DNA of 64,000 bases, from positions 12,672,892 to 12,736,891 of the forward strand of contig OX421964.1 in the NCBI GenBank assembly GCA_949128115.1, read 5' to 3'. Numbering within the stretch: the stretch's first letter is position 1; each line of letters opens with the position of its first letter. The DNA comes from Anaspis maculata (lineage: Eukaryota; Arthropoda; Insecta; Coleoptera; Scraptiidae). The notes below the pieces were generated by a model. The model was not told the DNA's origin. It was given only the letters and a program-made list of their open reading frames with translations, and did no database searches. A program made the position numbers and the translations under genes. Shown one piece after another: positions 1 through 10,660 of the stretch.

Positions 1-1921
1 CACCAAATCGCTTTCCAATGATTCCCATGAAATTGCACATCAAGTGGAACGCTCCCATCGTTAGGAATATGGGTTTGAACTGCTCAACATATTTGCTCTT
101 CACCTCTAGAGCTTTAGCATATAGTGCTTGATCCATCGTAACTGCAATAGAATCGACTTCCAGCTGATTTTTTATCTCAATCGACCGGCACATAATTTCG
201 TTCACTGTTGAGATATTTGTAGCTGGCGCATCAACCGTAGGCAAGTAGCCGATATTAGTTTGGTCGACTTCACAATCCTGTCGAATAGTTATATTGAATC
301 CGGTCCAGCTGGGAATGATTTGAGTTCTTGGTTCCAAATTTCTTAGAATGATCCAAAGCAAATTTTTCTTCCTAGCCAAATGAGCTTCGTTGTGAACAGG
401 ATCTTGTTCTTGAACAATCTTAGGACCAATTCTTCGTCCAGGATTATATAGTCGGATTCCTGGAGTACTGCTGGTAAGAGTCCGGAGCTTTCTTTTTCTA
501 TCTGGCGCAGCTGAAGTTGATGGGACTGGAGTTTCAGTTTGGATGATGGAAGTCGATTTACATTGAGTGATAATGCCATTAACGCGATGGCTAGTTCCTC
601 CACCAGATAGTGTCTCCTCGAGCCTATCGATGTTATCCCACGCCAGATGTGCAAACTCTTTTTGGCGAATATTGCTGGGAAGAGCGGTGAATCTATCTGC
701 AGATATTTTTTTTATTGCCGCTGCCGTTTCGATTTCTTCAATTTGAGTGTAAGACAAACTGTGTCCACATCGATTCAATAATTTTGTCAATTCTGTTACG
801 CATCCGGATAAGCTTTTGAGTGCGAATGGAACGAGAACATGTTTTTGGGTTTTGACCCTTCCATTTGTGACGGCATGTATTAGATCTTGCGCGAATGACC
901 AGATATATTGCGACACCTTTGATGACATTCCGGAGGAATTTGTACCGGTACCACGGAGTAATGTCTGGAGGAATATACGGACGGATTGAGGAATTTGCGA
1001 CTCAAAGTTTCGCATTTCATCCACACATGGTGGCCATGATTTAAGGCCCTGTACCTTCTGAATGTCGTCTCGCAGACGGAGTGCCACCTTATTCAGGCTT
1101 TTTAAATCTGCAAATTCCTCGGTATCAGCGTCCTGTAATTCCTCCAACTCAGTTTTCACCTCATCATACTGTATCACCAGCTCGTTTATTGACAAAGATT
1201 TTGGAAACATCAGAAGACTCTTTGTGTTGCTGGTTATAAAATTGATACTGCAACCAAATGATCTGGTGATTCGTCTTTGTAGATTTTTTTTTGTAAACGT
1301 TTTGATTTCTTCAACTCCATGATTTCTCATACTCTGAACGTAACGGTTTGCCACATCGACATAACGAGTTACTCGTGGATTTACGATTAAATGATTCAAA
1401 TAGACTGACAGCTCTTGAAATGCAAGGTCCTCAGTCTTTGTGTAGGAACAGCTACTTTCATCGAAGCTTTCCTCTTCTTCCAATGCCTCTTCTTGCCTTA
1501 ATTCTGCGGTCAAGGTTGAAATACCTTTTGTATATTTCTTATAGCATGACCGATGGTATTTGGCTTTTGCTGCTACCAAATCTTTTGTCAATACAAGCCT
1601 GATTATTCTTGCGTCGTTTTTCTCCGTTGCGCTTTCTTTAACTGCAGTATTTGCTCGCAAGTCCATGCAGTTTATGAGGGTTTCACGGGTTCGGCTCCCA
1701 GGCTTGTATTTGACAATTTTTTCGCAAAACAAGCACACATCCGGCTGTGAACAAGAACTTTGCGACGATGGTATAGATGAGGATCGAAGATTATTTGAGA
1801 TACTCTGACTGTCTGTGAATATCAATTCTGTTTTTGAAGTTTTAGTGGGTGGTGATGATAATGGACTGGAATGCTTCTCTTGATTTACGGCATCCATGCT
1901 GTTTTTCATACGTTCACTCAT
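1..1921 (-). CDS. Unrecognised 640-codon ORF with N-terminal Cys/His cluster, 3' end outside window
   Basis: Translating the minus strand from the ATG at 1921 gives 640 codons without a stop, running off the left edge. The first ~60 residues are Ser/Thr-rich. A possible zinc-binding cluster follows: C63-x2-C66, C85 and H123-x2-C126 (the last inside KYHRSCYKKY). An acidic run (about 145-155) follows, then a mostly helical region with a basic patch (DRKRKLR). The last visible residues include VTMDQALYAKALEVK and GAFHLMCNFMGIIGKRF. Other in-frame ATGs lie at 1909 and 1897. A polypyrimidine-AG at about 1950 could be a splice acceptor upstream. I do not recognise the family; the look recalls multicopy, transposon-associated proteins of invertebrates (inference). 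An uninterrupted frame this long in a window full of decayed elements implies a recent copy or selection. Confidence 0.75.
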   Translation of the reverse strand, partial: MSERMKNSMDAVNQEKHSSPLSSPPTKTSKTELIFTDSQSISNNLRSSSIPSSQSSCSQPDVCLFCEKIVKYKPGSRTRETLINCMDLRANTAVKESATEKNDARIIRLVLTKDLVAAKAKYHRSCYKKYTKGISTLTAELRQEEALEEEESFDESSCSYTKTEDLAFQELSVYLNHLIVNPRVTRYVDVANRYVQSMRNHGVEEIKTFTKKNLQRRITRSFGCSINFITSNTKSLLMFPKSLSINELVIQYDEVKTELEELQDADTEEFADLKSLNKVALRLRDDIQKVQGLKSWPPCVDEMRNFESQIPQSVRIFLQTLLRGTGTNSSGMSSKVSQYIWSFAQDLIHAVTNGRVKTQKHVLVPFALKSLSGCVTELTKLLNRCGHSLSYTQIEEIETAAAIKKISADRFTALPSNIRQKEFAHLAWDNIDRLEETLSGGGTSHRVNGIITQCKSTSIIQTETPVPSTSAAPDRKRKLRTLTSSTPGIRLYNPGRRIGPKIVQEQDPVHNEAHLARKKNLLWIILRNLEPRTQIIPSWTGFNITIRQDCEVDQTNIGYLPTVDAPATNISTVNEIMCRSIEIKNQLEVDSIAVTMDQALYAKALEVKSKYVEQFKPIFLTMGAFHLMCNFMGIIGKRFG

Positions 1922-3320
1922 TATTTTGAAATCGCTTCAAATAAAATCAAGAAGGCATCTGAAAAAATGTGTGATTATTTTGGAACATGAAGAATTAAAA
2001 GAACTTCACACCACTGTTATACCTTCAACGAACCCAATTATTGGATTGCTTACAGCAACAACAAGGCAGCTCGATTCACAAAAACGTTCGAGAAGAGACA
2101 AAAACTGACTTCTGCTACAAAAGAAATTGAATATATCAAAGTTTCTTCCACACTAACATAGCAAAAAAGTCAACACTGTTGCCTTGACACACGTAGGTAA
2201 CTATGTATCTAATTAAAATCCATCATAGAAGACACAAAATACCGATCATCCAAATTATAGAGCGCCCATAATAAAAATCTGTCAAAAGTAAAAAATTATT
2301 TACGTACCTTCTGTTATAAACAGTTTTCCTTTGAATTATTATTCAACAGAACTTGAGTTTCTACTTATTTCTATGTGGCGCGTCAAGATGACGCAAATCG
2401 TGGAGCTAACTAGAAACCAACAATGCATACACAAGACACAAGCTGGTTCCAAGTTTCATCAGAATCGGACCACTTCAAAAAATTCCAAAATGGCGGCGGA
2501 TCAAGAAGACAGTATCAAAATTATACTTTAACATATAAAACATACGTGTACTTCAAATTTCATGAAAATCGGATCACTTTTGAGAAAGTTTGATATTGCG
2601 GATCAAGATGGCGACGGTTTAAGAAATTTTTTTTCACCTATTTTCATTCTTAGGTGAGTACATGTTACACACAAGAAGTCGATTTTCGCTAGGTCTTCTC
2701 GTTCAGGAGAAATTAATTGATAAAGCAGACAGCTGGACCGGTGGACAGACGGACAGACAGACGTCAAAATGCCGCTGACAGCAGCGTTTCTAGAAAAGTA
2801 CCTTAGAAAGACAATGACGTGAGGTTCGGTTTGTATAAATATTACCGGATGTACTAGAAGATAAATAAGAAAGAAATCAGCCATAGCTGAACTATGAACT
2901 GTCATATTGGCAGCAACGAGACCTGTCAAAAACCGTTTCTGAGCGATATCTATAGTAAATTATGTTGTTCAATTTGATCCAAATTCATTTTTCCAACTGG
3001 AGTTGCCGTTGACGAGAAAAAAAAATACAAACCACCAGAACTACATATTTGGCGCGGTTTTTCCAAGATGGCGGTCTTAAGCTACTCGATACAAAAACGT
3101 ATAATGGCTCATTTTCATGCTGGTGTTGTGGGGAATCCAAAAAAGTATGACACGTCAAGTCCCCAAGGTGGAAACCACTCGAGTCCCCTGGCTCAACGAC
3201 TAGTAGATGTAGTTTCTCAAGGCAAAACAGAATATGTATGTAAAATTTCTCTGACGTCCTCCGTTTTCGATATACAGAATGATTTATGTCAAAAACCGTT
3301 GAGTTTAAGACATAAATCTA
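1922..3320. other. No gene; interspersed-repeat-like sequence
   Basis: I see no coding region. About 2380-2770 reads like a dispersed repeat: phrases of the type 'atcggatcacttt' and 'aagatggcg' recur, and a GACAGACGGACAGACAGAC run lies at about 2743-2762. Similar phrases occur elsewhere in the window (3060, 60600, 60880). No clear termini were found. Confidence 0.4.
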
Positions 3321-3352
3321 AGGCTAATCAAACCGTAAAGTTTGATTAGCCT
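3321..3352. repeat. Perfect 13-bp hairpin
   Basis: AGGCTAATCAAAC at 3321-3333 and GTTTGATTAGCCT at 3340-3352 form an uninterrupted 13-bp stem with a 6-nt loop. No neighbouring gene needs a terminator here; it may be a fragment of a foldback element. Confidence 0.6.
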
Positions 3353-3682
3353 CATCTAATGAATGGATTGGCAGAACTGATTGAAATTCCGCTGGTATAT
3401 TCTAACGCTAAGGGCCTTTGTAGCGCATTATTCATTCATGAAAAGAATACAGGACTGTACTCAAAATTTTGTTTTTCGAGTTTCTGTTGAAGAATTCATT
3501 CTGTACAGATTCTTTTTCAAAATCTGATATCATAGGTAATATTCAGGAACATATAGGTAGGTATCATATTCATGCACCAAATGTTAGTCCAATAACTCCT
3601 CCCGGGTGTACGCAAAAATTCGAAAAAAAGCAAATATTAGGGTAGGTAATATTAAAGAAAAAAAAAAAGTACAATATACGTA

Positions 3683-4664
3683 CAGGGTGATTTCTTGGCA
3701 AGAACCCACTCCAGGTCTCTTGCTGCTACATTTTTGCTCAGGAAACCGCCGACTAGTCGATTTTTTTTGGGGGGGGGGCATCTAGGACACACATTGTCCA
3801 ACTTTCATCTCACTTCTTCGCCTCCACTCTACCCCCTACCTTACTTCAGAATTTCAAATGGCATTGCCTATCGTGTGAAACATCAAACTAAAGGTAATAA
3901 AATCAATTCTCAATCAAATCAAATCAAAATTTTTTCATTAATGATTTAAGGAACGTTTCGTCCTCGATAGCTGCCGATCCTAGAAAAAAAAATTGATTTT
4001 CCAGCAAAAATAGGTCGATTCTTATTTCGAAGAAGACATCAAAACGACGGATTGCCAAATTTTCATATCTTCAACCTTCAACCCCTTCCCAATCCCAATT
4101 AAGAGAGTTTTTGGAAAGGATTAGAGAGTGGTTTAGAAAACTTGAAAATATTTTTTACAGAATAAAGGATTTTATCACCTCCAGTCTGATGTATCACAAT
4201 GTAGAAATTGCTATTTAAAACTCTAATAAAGTAGGGTAGAGTGGGAGCGAAGGGGTCGGAGATGAAAATTTGGTGATCCGTGTCTTAGATGCTTTCTTTG
4301 AGAAAAAAATCGACCTGTTTTCGCCGGAAAATCTATTTTCCAAGAATCGGGAGGTAATAGGGAGGAAGCTTTCATCAATTTAACACTGAGAGAATTCTGA
4401 GACGGGTTCACGGGTGACTAGAGAAAAACTAAGATACGTTCGATAGAGAGAGAATTTGTTGACATCAATCTGATGTATCACATCATGGGTACCTGAAGAT
4501 ATAAGAAATTCCCAAGTAGGGTAGGGTAGGGGCAAAGGGGTTGAAAATGGATATTTGGCTGTATGTTCTTCTCAAAAAAAAAAATCAACCTGTTCCAGCG
4601 TTTTTTTGAAAAAGATTTTGACGGCAAGAAATCTGGTGTGGGTTCTTCCAAAAAAATCACAGTG
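3683..4664. mobile_element. Foldback element with CAGGGTG-type left end
   Basis: The left end reads TA|CAGGGTGATTTCTTGG. The right end read on the other strand is TA|CACTGTGATTTTTTTGG, and both continue into related sequence (AAGAACCCAC, then TTGC). The arms mirror one another about position 4173. Each arm holds two related sub-repeats: 3690-3850 resembles 3960-4110, mirrored at 4226-4370 and 4510-4670. TA dinucleotides flank both ends (3681-3682, 4665-4666), as for Tc1/mariner insertions. The short ORFs inside are by-products. A diverged, non-autonomous copy. Confidence 0.65.
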
Positions 4665-4854
4665 TATCGATGGTGAGCTTCTAAAACACATCAAACTCAT
4701 AAGATTGTTGATCAAAAATTATATACAGGGTGAATATTCGTCCTTCGATCGCTTAATTTTTGTTGTTTCAAAAGATTTCAGTGAACTGATTATGTAAAAA
4801 TATTAAGTACAAAAAATCAACCTCTGACTTTGTATCAAATTTCTGTTTTCTATC

Positions 4855-5019
4855 CAGGGTGAGTCATAAATTTGGTTTTCCTGAAAAACTGAAGCAAAAG
4901 AGTTTTAATAAAAGCAATTGTGTTTAATTGTGTTGTACACAGGTTATGGGACCACTACTGTGACTGTTTGCAGGCACTTTTGGATGAGATTAATCTCCAG
5001 AATTCATGACTCACCTATG
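4855..5019. mobile_element. Small TIR element (MITE) nested in the 4728 foldback
   Basis: The left end CAGGGTGAGTCATAAATT pairs with the right end, which reads CATAGGTGAGTCATGAATT on the other strand. It is about 165 bp and non-coding. The flanking TA is not clean on the left. Confidence 0.45.
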
Positions 5020-5059
5020 TACAAAACAGAACCTGTATATGAAACAGAAACTCACTATA

Positions 5060-5494
5060 CAGAGTGTCCCGAAAATACACCGACAACGTTCTAGGGCAAC
5101 TTCCTCTTATCAAAATAAGAAGAAAAGTTTCCATGAACATGGGTTCGGAAATGCTTCATAATGGAGCCACAGCCCCCTGAAAATGGGACCCTGAAGATGG
5201 TTGTTTTGAATATTTTTACCCCCTCACCTCCGTCCCACCCCTGGGGAATTATTTTGGAATAAATCTTGCCTAATTTTGCTGGGCCTAAGAAGGGTGGTGA
5301 ATGTGTCAAGTTTGATTGATTTCCCTTGAACGGTTTCGGAGATATTGAATAAAAACCATCTTCAGAGTCCTACGTTTAGGGGCCTGTAGCTCCCTTAGGA
5401 AGCGTTTCCGGACCCATGTTCATAGGAACTTTTTTTCTTGTTTTGATCAGAGGAAGCTGACCTAAAACGTTCTCGGTATATTTTCGGGACACCT
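5060..5494. mobile_element. Foldback element, CAGAGTGTCCCG ends, nested
   Basis: The left end TA|CAGAGTGTCCCGAAAATA pairs with the right end TATTTTCGGGACACCTG|TA. The arms match over roughly 150 bp (CGTTCT, CCATGAACATGGG and CCATCTTCA are found inverted). TA flanks both sides (5058-5059, 5495-5496). Non-coding. Confidence 0.65.
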
Positions 5495-5654
5495 GTAGAT
5501 TGAGAGGTTGATTTTTTGTACTAATTGTTTTCCCATGAAAAGTTTAGTGAAGTCTTTTGAAACAACGGAAATAGAAGAGATCAAAGGACCAACTTTTGTC
5601 CCTTAATAGCTGCAAAACTAAAAGACATAGATTTCTTTTAACAACTTTCCAGCC

Positions 5655-5800
5655 AAAATGTCTTCAAGCTCAAACCAAAGTACCTCTTTGTAGCTCTCGA
5701 AAGAGACCTGAATGGTGAACTTTGGTCTAGGAGGAGCAAGCCCGCCTGCGGGATCTATTCCACAACGCCTTATTCTATATCAATTTAACTCCATCCTTAA
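5655..5800. mobile_element. Half copy of TTAA-flanked piggyBac-type MITE
   Basis: The right terminus, read on the minus strand, is TTAA|GGATGGAGTTAAATTG followed by AAGGCGTTG. This matches the ends of the copies at 22033-22369 and 62143-62335. Internal phrases such as CAAACCAAAGTAC and GACCTGAATGGTGAA are shared. The left terminus is missing, so it is truncated. Confidence 0.55.
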
Positions 5801-5945
5801 CAGCTAGCAGTGAACAAAAACAAACAAAAATCAGTGAATATTTCTATTTTATATGAATTATTGATATTGTATTTACAAATTATTTGAATAATTATTTACA
5901 AAGAAAATGTGAGATGATTTAGTCCTTATTGTAATTACTAGTGTA

Positions 5946-7056
5946 TTAAAAATCGATATCCCAGTCAGAATCATCTTCGTCGGCATCTGTATCCGACGAA
6001 ACGTCACCTTTGAAGTTGTGGGTGTCGATGGCACTTTCGACTTTGGGTATTTCCGGCGGCTCCAATTTCCTGTTCCGAAGACCCACCCAGTCAAAATTCT
6101 CGAACCACCTGCAAAAAAGAATAAGTCAAGCACATCATAATAATTCACCAGAAAACAACGTACTGATGTCTCCTTATTTCTTCGATACTTCGGTACCCCA
6201 ACCTCTCCGTTGGCTCTTTCGAGCAAAGTTCTCGAATGAAATTTTTCGTCTCAACAGAGAAATATCGTTGCGGAAATTTAGCTTTATCGATTCCTTTCTT
6301 GATGTTCTCACAGATAGTCGGATCTGTTTCGCCACACAATCGAAAAGGAGTTCTGCCGGTGATTAATTTGTAAAGGAGCACCCCCAGCGCCCACAAATCC
6401 ACCGATCGGTCCCGTCCTGTGCCAAGTCTTTTGTTTTCCAGTGCTTTTGCTTCGATGATTTCGGGCGCCATGTACTGGACCGTGCCACGTATGGAGTGGG
6501 TCCGCTGGCCCCATTCCAGCTTTTGAGATAAACCCATGTCAATCACCCTGGCGTAGCCATCTTCGCCCAAGACTAGATTGCCAGCTTTGATGTCGTTATG
6601 AGCGATGTTCACCGAGTGCAAGGCATCCAACGCTTCAACGACACAGGCGATGTAAAACCTGGCGGTCTTCTCGGAAAGAAAGGCTCGGCCGGCAAAGTCT
6701 CCTCCGGGGCAGTACTCTGTCAAGAAGTACAGGAATTTCTTGTCCTTGAACGTCCTATACATCTTGATGATGAAATCGTTGTCCACCTCACTCAAGATCT
6801 GTTTTTCCGACAGCACCAGCTTTCGAGCATGCCGGCTTTTGATTTTTGCCTTCTCCATCGCTTTCAGGGCAAACGCAGCTTCTGGGTGGCCGTCCAGTTG
6901 CACCAGGGACACGTGGGCGGAAATTCCTTTGGAAAACGTTCGCACTCGTTTCAAGTCCTTTAGTTCGATTTTCTTTAGTTTTTCTTCCCACTTGCGTCGG
7001 ATCTCACCGAGGCTCTCACGTAAACCACTTTCCAAAGATATAACTTCGTGAACCAT
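5946..7056 (-). CDS. cGMP-dependent protein kinase-like catalytic domain protein, altered kinase motifs
   Basis: Two exons (7056-6164 and 6108-5946) joined over a 55-bp intron (gtacgt...ttgcag) give 351 residues ending in SDWDIDF, close to the C-terminal tail of PKG proteins. The order is a Lys/Glu-rich linker (1-37), an AGC kinase domain and a PKG-like tail (HQWFENFDWVGL). Retained: Lys65 (FALK), helix-C Glu84, catalytic Asp155, Asn160, Asp173 and APE (197-199). Altered: the glycine-rich loop is unrecognisable (FSKGISAHV, 41-49), Y/HRD is HND (153-155), DFG is DMG (173-175), and the activation-loop Thr is replaced within THSIRGT. No cyclic-nucleotide-binding domains are encoded upstream, so cGMP control is not expected. 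I chose ATG 7056; the frame is open back to 7137 without another ATG, then a TAG. It may be a fast-evolving duplicate or a near-pseudokinase. Confidence 0.85.
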
Positions 7057-7712
7057 TTTCAATAATTTCGTTCTCTTGGATCGACAGAGACGCTTGAATA
7101 TTGCAGTGATGCACCGTGTAGCACTGTTACTGAACAACTACCAACTACCCCGCATTTGGTAAAAGCTGATGGGTCTTTATTGAAGAAAGAAAAACTAGGC
7201 TACGATTGGTCCACGTCACCTGAATGATTTTTAATGTACCGTTACCAACTCATTTCTTTAAAGAAAGCTTTCTTTACCTGCTCAAAGAATTAGTACCTAT
7301 ACCTTTTGTTTTGTTTTGTTTTGTGTACAGTCATTGTGTGTCATTATACATACAGTGTACAATGGCAACGCTGCATGCTCTGTCTAGCCGCCCAACCAAC
7401 TACTGGTTCCTGGCTGTCACTTTTACACACACCATTAATGCATCTCTTTCTGGCTTCTTTGAACTTCCTTCTCGGTACAGCCATTTTCAATAAGTTGTGT
7501 TCTTTCGCCAAAACATGAGCAAATGAAATATAGGTCAGGTAGAACGCGAACTGTGATTATAATGGTCACAAGTGACAGTTGGCGCCGATGTCTTGTTGTT
7601 TTGAGCACTGTTGCCATTTTCGTTGTTCCTGAACTTCCACAAATAATCATTGAACTCAATTTCAATGAAACATTCTCTTCGAATATAAAAAACGGTATCT
7701 TACATTCAACCT
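7057..7712. other. No gene seen; probable upstream region of the kinase gene
   Basis: AT-rich, with a short (TTTTG)n run at about 7304-7325. It should contain the kinase promoter, but I cannot point to a defined TATA or initiator. Confidence 0.4.
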
Positions 7713-9282
7713 ATGCATTATGGTAGATTGGCATTATAGGCCAGGCGGTAGGTCATTCTGGATAGAAAAAATTCCGACCAAAGCTTTTATGGTGTCAAAC
7801 TCTTCATAAAGTCAGTAGGTATCTACCACTGAGTTTCCGCCCAAAAACGAGTTGTGCTGATTCCTCCACATCTGCCCAAAGGTAAAGGATGTCTTGAAGG
7901 TGCAAAAAGACCTGTTGAACCTCCGTACTTTTTCATTTTATTTGCCTCAATGGAAACTTACAACTCTAACGCAAACATTGGAAGCATTTGTCATCATCTC
8001 TGTGTCACTCTTACTGTTGAAAAAAAAGATTTCTTTGTGCAGGTCAGATAAATCACATTTAATTGTTTCTTCACACAAGAAAATAATAAAGCAACATGTA
8101 TTTTGGATGTTTTCTAATAACTTGTACTCATTTAACCCATTTATGGCGTTAAAATTTCAATAACAGCATTTTTGAAGATGTTGCCCGCTAAGAAGTGAAT
8201 AATTTTCACCCACCTGTTCAGCAGCAGTTTTTTCAATTTTACCAAACACCGTTCTCGAAAATTTTATAGGGAATGACAAGCTGGAACTGTTTTCTAATGA
8301 TATTATATCTGGCTTAACCGCGGCACGCTTTTTGAAAGTGTAGGAAATTGATTTCTTCTCGAGCGGTTAATTTTACCCGCGTGCGGCCGTGCCTACTTGA
8401 CACAGACCGGACTGAATACACAAGCTTGGAAATGTACTCTCTTTCAGCTTCAAAACACGACCATTAATGATAAAATAATATATAATTTCTTCATAAATCA
8501 ATGTACAAAGTCTCAACAATAATGGTTGCGTTTTAAAGCTGGAAAAGAGTACATTTCCAAGCTCGTGTAATCAGTCCGGTCTATGTCAAGTAGGCACGGC
8601 CGCACGCGGGTGAAACAGGACCTCTCGGGAAAAAAATCAGTTTTTTAGACTTTCAAATGCGTGCCGCGGTTAAGTCAGGCACGATATCGTTGGAGAAGAG
8701 TTTGAGCTTTTCATTCCTTATGAAATTTTTGCAAACGGTGTTTGGTAAAATTGAGAAAATTGCTGCTGAACAGGCGGGTAAAAATGATTCACTTTTTTGC
8801 TGGCAACATCTTCAAAAATGCTGTTATTGAAACTTTAATGCCATTAATGGGTTCAATGGACACGAGTTATTAGAAAACATATAAAATACATGTTGCTCCA
8901 TCGTTTTCTTGTGTGGAAAAACGAATTAATGTAATTTATCTGACCCGCACGAAGAAATCTTTTTTTTCAACAGTAAGACTGGCACATAGATGATGACAGA
9001 TGCTTCCAATGTTTACGTAAGAGTTGTACGTTTGCATTTAGGCAAATATAACTAAAAAGTACGAAGGTTCAACAGGTCTTTTTGCACTTTCGAGGCATCC
9101 TTTACCTTCGCGCAGATGTGGAGGAATCAGCACAACTCGTTTTTGGGCGGAAACTCAGTGGTAGATAACTACTGACCTTACGAAGAGTTTGACACCATAA
9201 AAGCTTTGGTCGGAGTTTTTTCCAGATTGTAGTGATTTTACCGACATACCGCCTGGCCTATTATGTAGATTCATCATGCGTG
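7713..9282. mobile_element. Large palindrome (foldback), about 1.57 kb
   Basis: The arms (about 7713-8473 and 8520-9282) are reverse complements with scattered differences. Landmarks found on both sides: ATAGGCCAGGCGGTA, CAAAGCTTTTATGGTGT, GGGCGGAAACTCAGTGGTAG, CAGCACAACTCGTTTTTGGG and GGTCTTTTTGCAC. The centre is near 8497. No transposase is encoded and the ends do not carry CAGGGTG, so it belongs to another family. The short ORFs at 7854-8163 and 9155-9424 are by-products. Confidence 0.75.
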
Positions 9283-9570
9283 AAAATGTGTTTTTTCCAG
9301 GCTCTTTAAAACCGCAGAAAATTTTGCACTTCTCCATTGAACTCTTAGAGTTCTTCCAAATGACAACATTCAACACTGTACACAATGTGAAAAAAGTACA
9401 AATTTTTGAGGCGCCCCTATACAAAAAGTTTTGGGGAAACTTAAATCTGTAGCTGAAATCGGACCTTGAAGATAATTATGATGATCTCAACAGTTTTTCC
9501 CGCGACTCGATATCGCGGACGGTTCTCGAGAAAAATGGGTGTGAGCATGTTTTATAAATCACCCTGTATA

Positions 9571-10175
9571 CAGGCTGTCTCAAAACGCATTCGACGTTCA
9601 TTTTCCAAAATATATAGGGAATCAAAGTGTGGGAATTCGCCCACTTCTATAGAATAGCTATTTAAAGTGATTTTCGCGAGGATTTTCTGGAACTGTTTGT
9701 GACAGACTCAACAGTTAAAATTATTGACAATTAGTGGGTGTGCACTCAACTTCTGCTCACGATACAGGGTGAGTCATGAGCCTCGAAAACCCAGTTTTCT
9801 TCGCTGATGCCTGTAAAATATTCCATTTGTACCTGAAATAATTCAGAACAAGACATGACTTTTTTCGTTTTTATGGAGAAAAAAGGTGGAATTTTTGGGA
9901 AAAATGGATTTTAGATATTCACGAATCACCCTGTATGTTGAGTTACAGTTTAGTGCACACCCAGTTATTGATAATTTTGATTGATTAGTCTTTCACAAGC
10001 AATTTACCAAAATCACTTTTAATAACGGGAACAGTGAGGGGCGAAGTTCCAAACATTGAGCCCCCATATCTTGAAAAATAAATTTCAATGAGGATTACAA
10101 ATATTTTTCCCGTGTTTTTGAGTTGATTCAATATACCGCTCTGGACACGGAATGCTATAGTTTTGAGATACCCTG
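9571..10175. mobile_element. Foldback element, CAGGCTGTCTC / GAGATACCCTG ends
   Basis: The left end TA|CAGGCTGTCTCAAAAC pairs with the right end TTTTGAGATACCCTG|TA. The arms share AAAGTGATTTT and GGGTGTGCACT in inverted form. A 168-bp MITE (9766-9933) sits in the loop. Confidence 0.65.
9766..9933. mobile_element. 168-bp MITE, CAGGGTGAGTCATGA ends, inserted in foldback loop
   Basis: Left TA|CAGGGTGAGTCATGAG and right ATTCACGAATCACCCTG|TA are inverted with a few mismatches. Removing it restores near-symmetry of the surrounding 9571-10175 element, so it inserted later. Confidence 0.65.
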
Positions 10176-10660
10176 TATTTCTTCTATTTCGTTTTTTTTT
10201 TGCGAGAATACTAATTTTTCCATTCTATCATCTCCTGGAATATAAACAAAAAAAATTAAAACACCCTGTATAAAAACTCTAGTTACAAAGTTACATTTTT
10301 TTACATTTTTCTGACACATTTGAATCATTGCCATAAACCGGTCTGGACTTTGGGCCGCGACTTCTGGGACACTCTGTATATTCCTGTCCCGTACACATGA
10401 TATCTCTTTATGTGTTTCGTTCGGCCATGAAGGTCCTATTATCTCGTTCATTATATTGTATACCAATACCTGCGCAAATATGCATTTGCAAGAATTCACG
10501 AGAACCAATGAGAGAGGGCTCTTTGTTACCAGTTTAGCTTTCAATTTCGACACATTTCCTTCTCATCACTTTCCTATTTGCTGTCGTTCTGTGAGCATCG
10601 TTTTTGTACGTCCAGATCTGTGGAGATTAGATTGAATCATACATATTGTGAGCAATTACA
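10176..10660. other. No gene; solo CACCCTG ends and upstream region of F-box gene
   Basis: CACCCTGTATA at 10264 and the diverged CACTCTGTATA at 10371 look like orphan right ends of the CAGGGTG family. The stretch from about 10560 to 10660 presumably contains the promoter and 5' UTR of the F-box gene; no TATA box is evident. Confidence 0.35.

Larger units (their letters stand above)
4728..5604. mobile_element. Outer foldback element with two nested insertions
   Basis: The left arm (4728-4840: CAGGGTGAATATTCGTCC, then TTGTTTCAAAAGA and CAAAAAATCAACCTCT) matches the right arm (5510-5604) in reverse complement. The symmetry is broken because smaller elements lie inside at 4855-5019 and 5060-5494. 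The right terminus is diverged, so the exact end is uncertain by a few bases. Confidence 0.55.

Noticed and set aside
1062..1808. Plus-strand ORFs near the left edge
   Set aside because: They are antisense shadows of the 640-codon minus-strand frame.
10155..10553. 132-codon minus-strand ORF
   Set aside because: It overlaps the end of a foldback element and has no recognisable domain or splice context.
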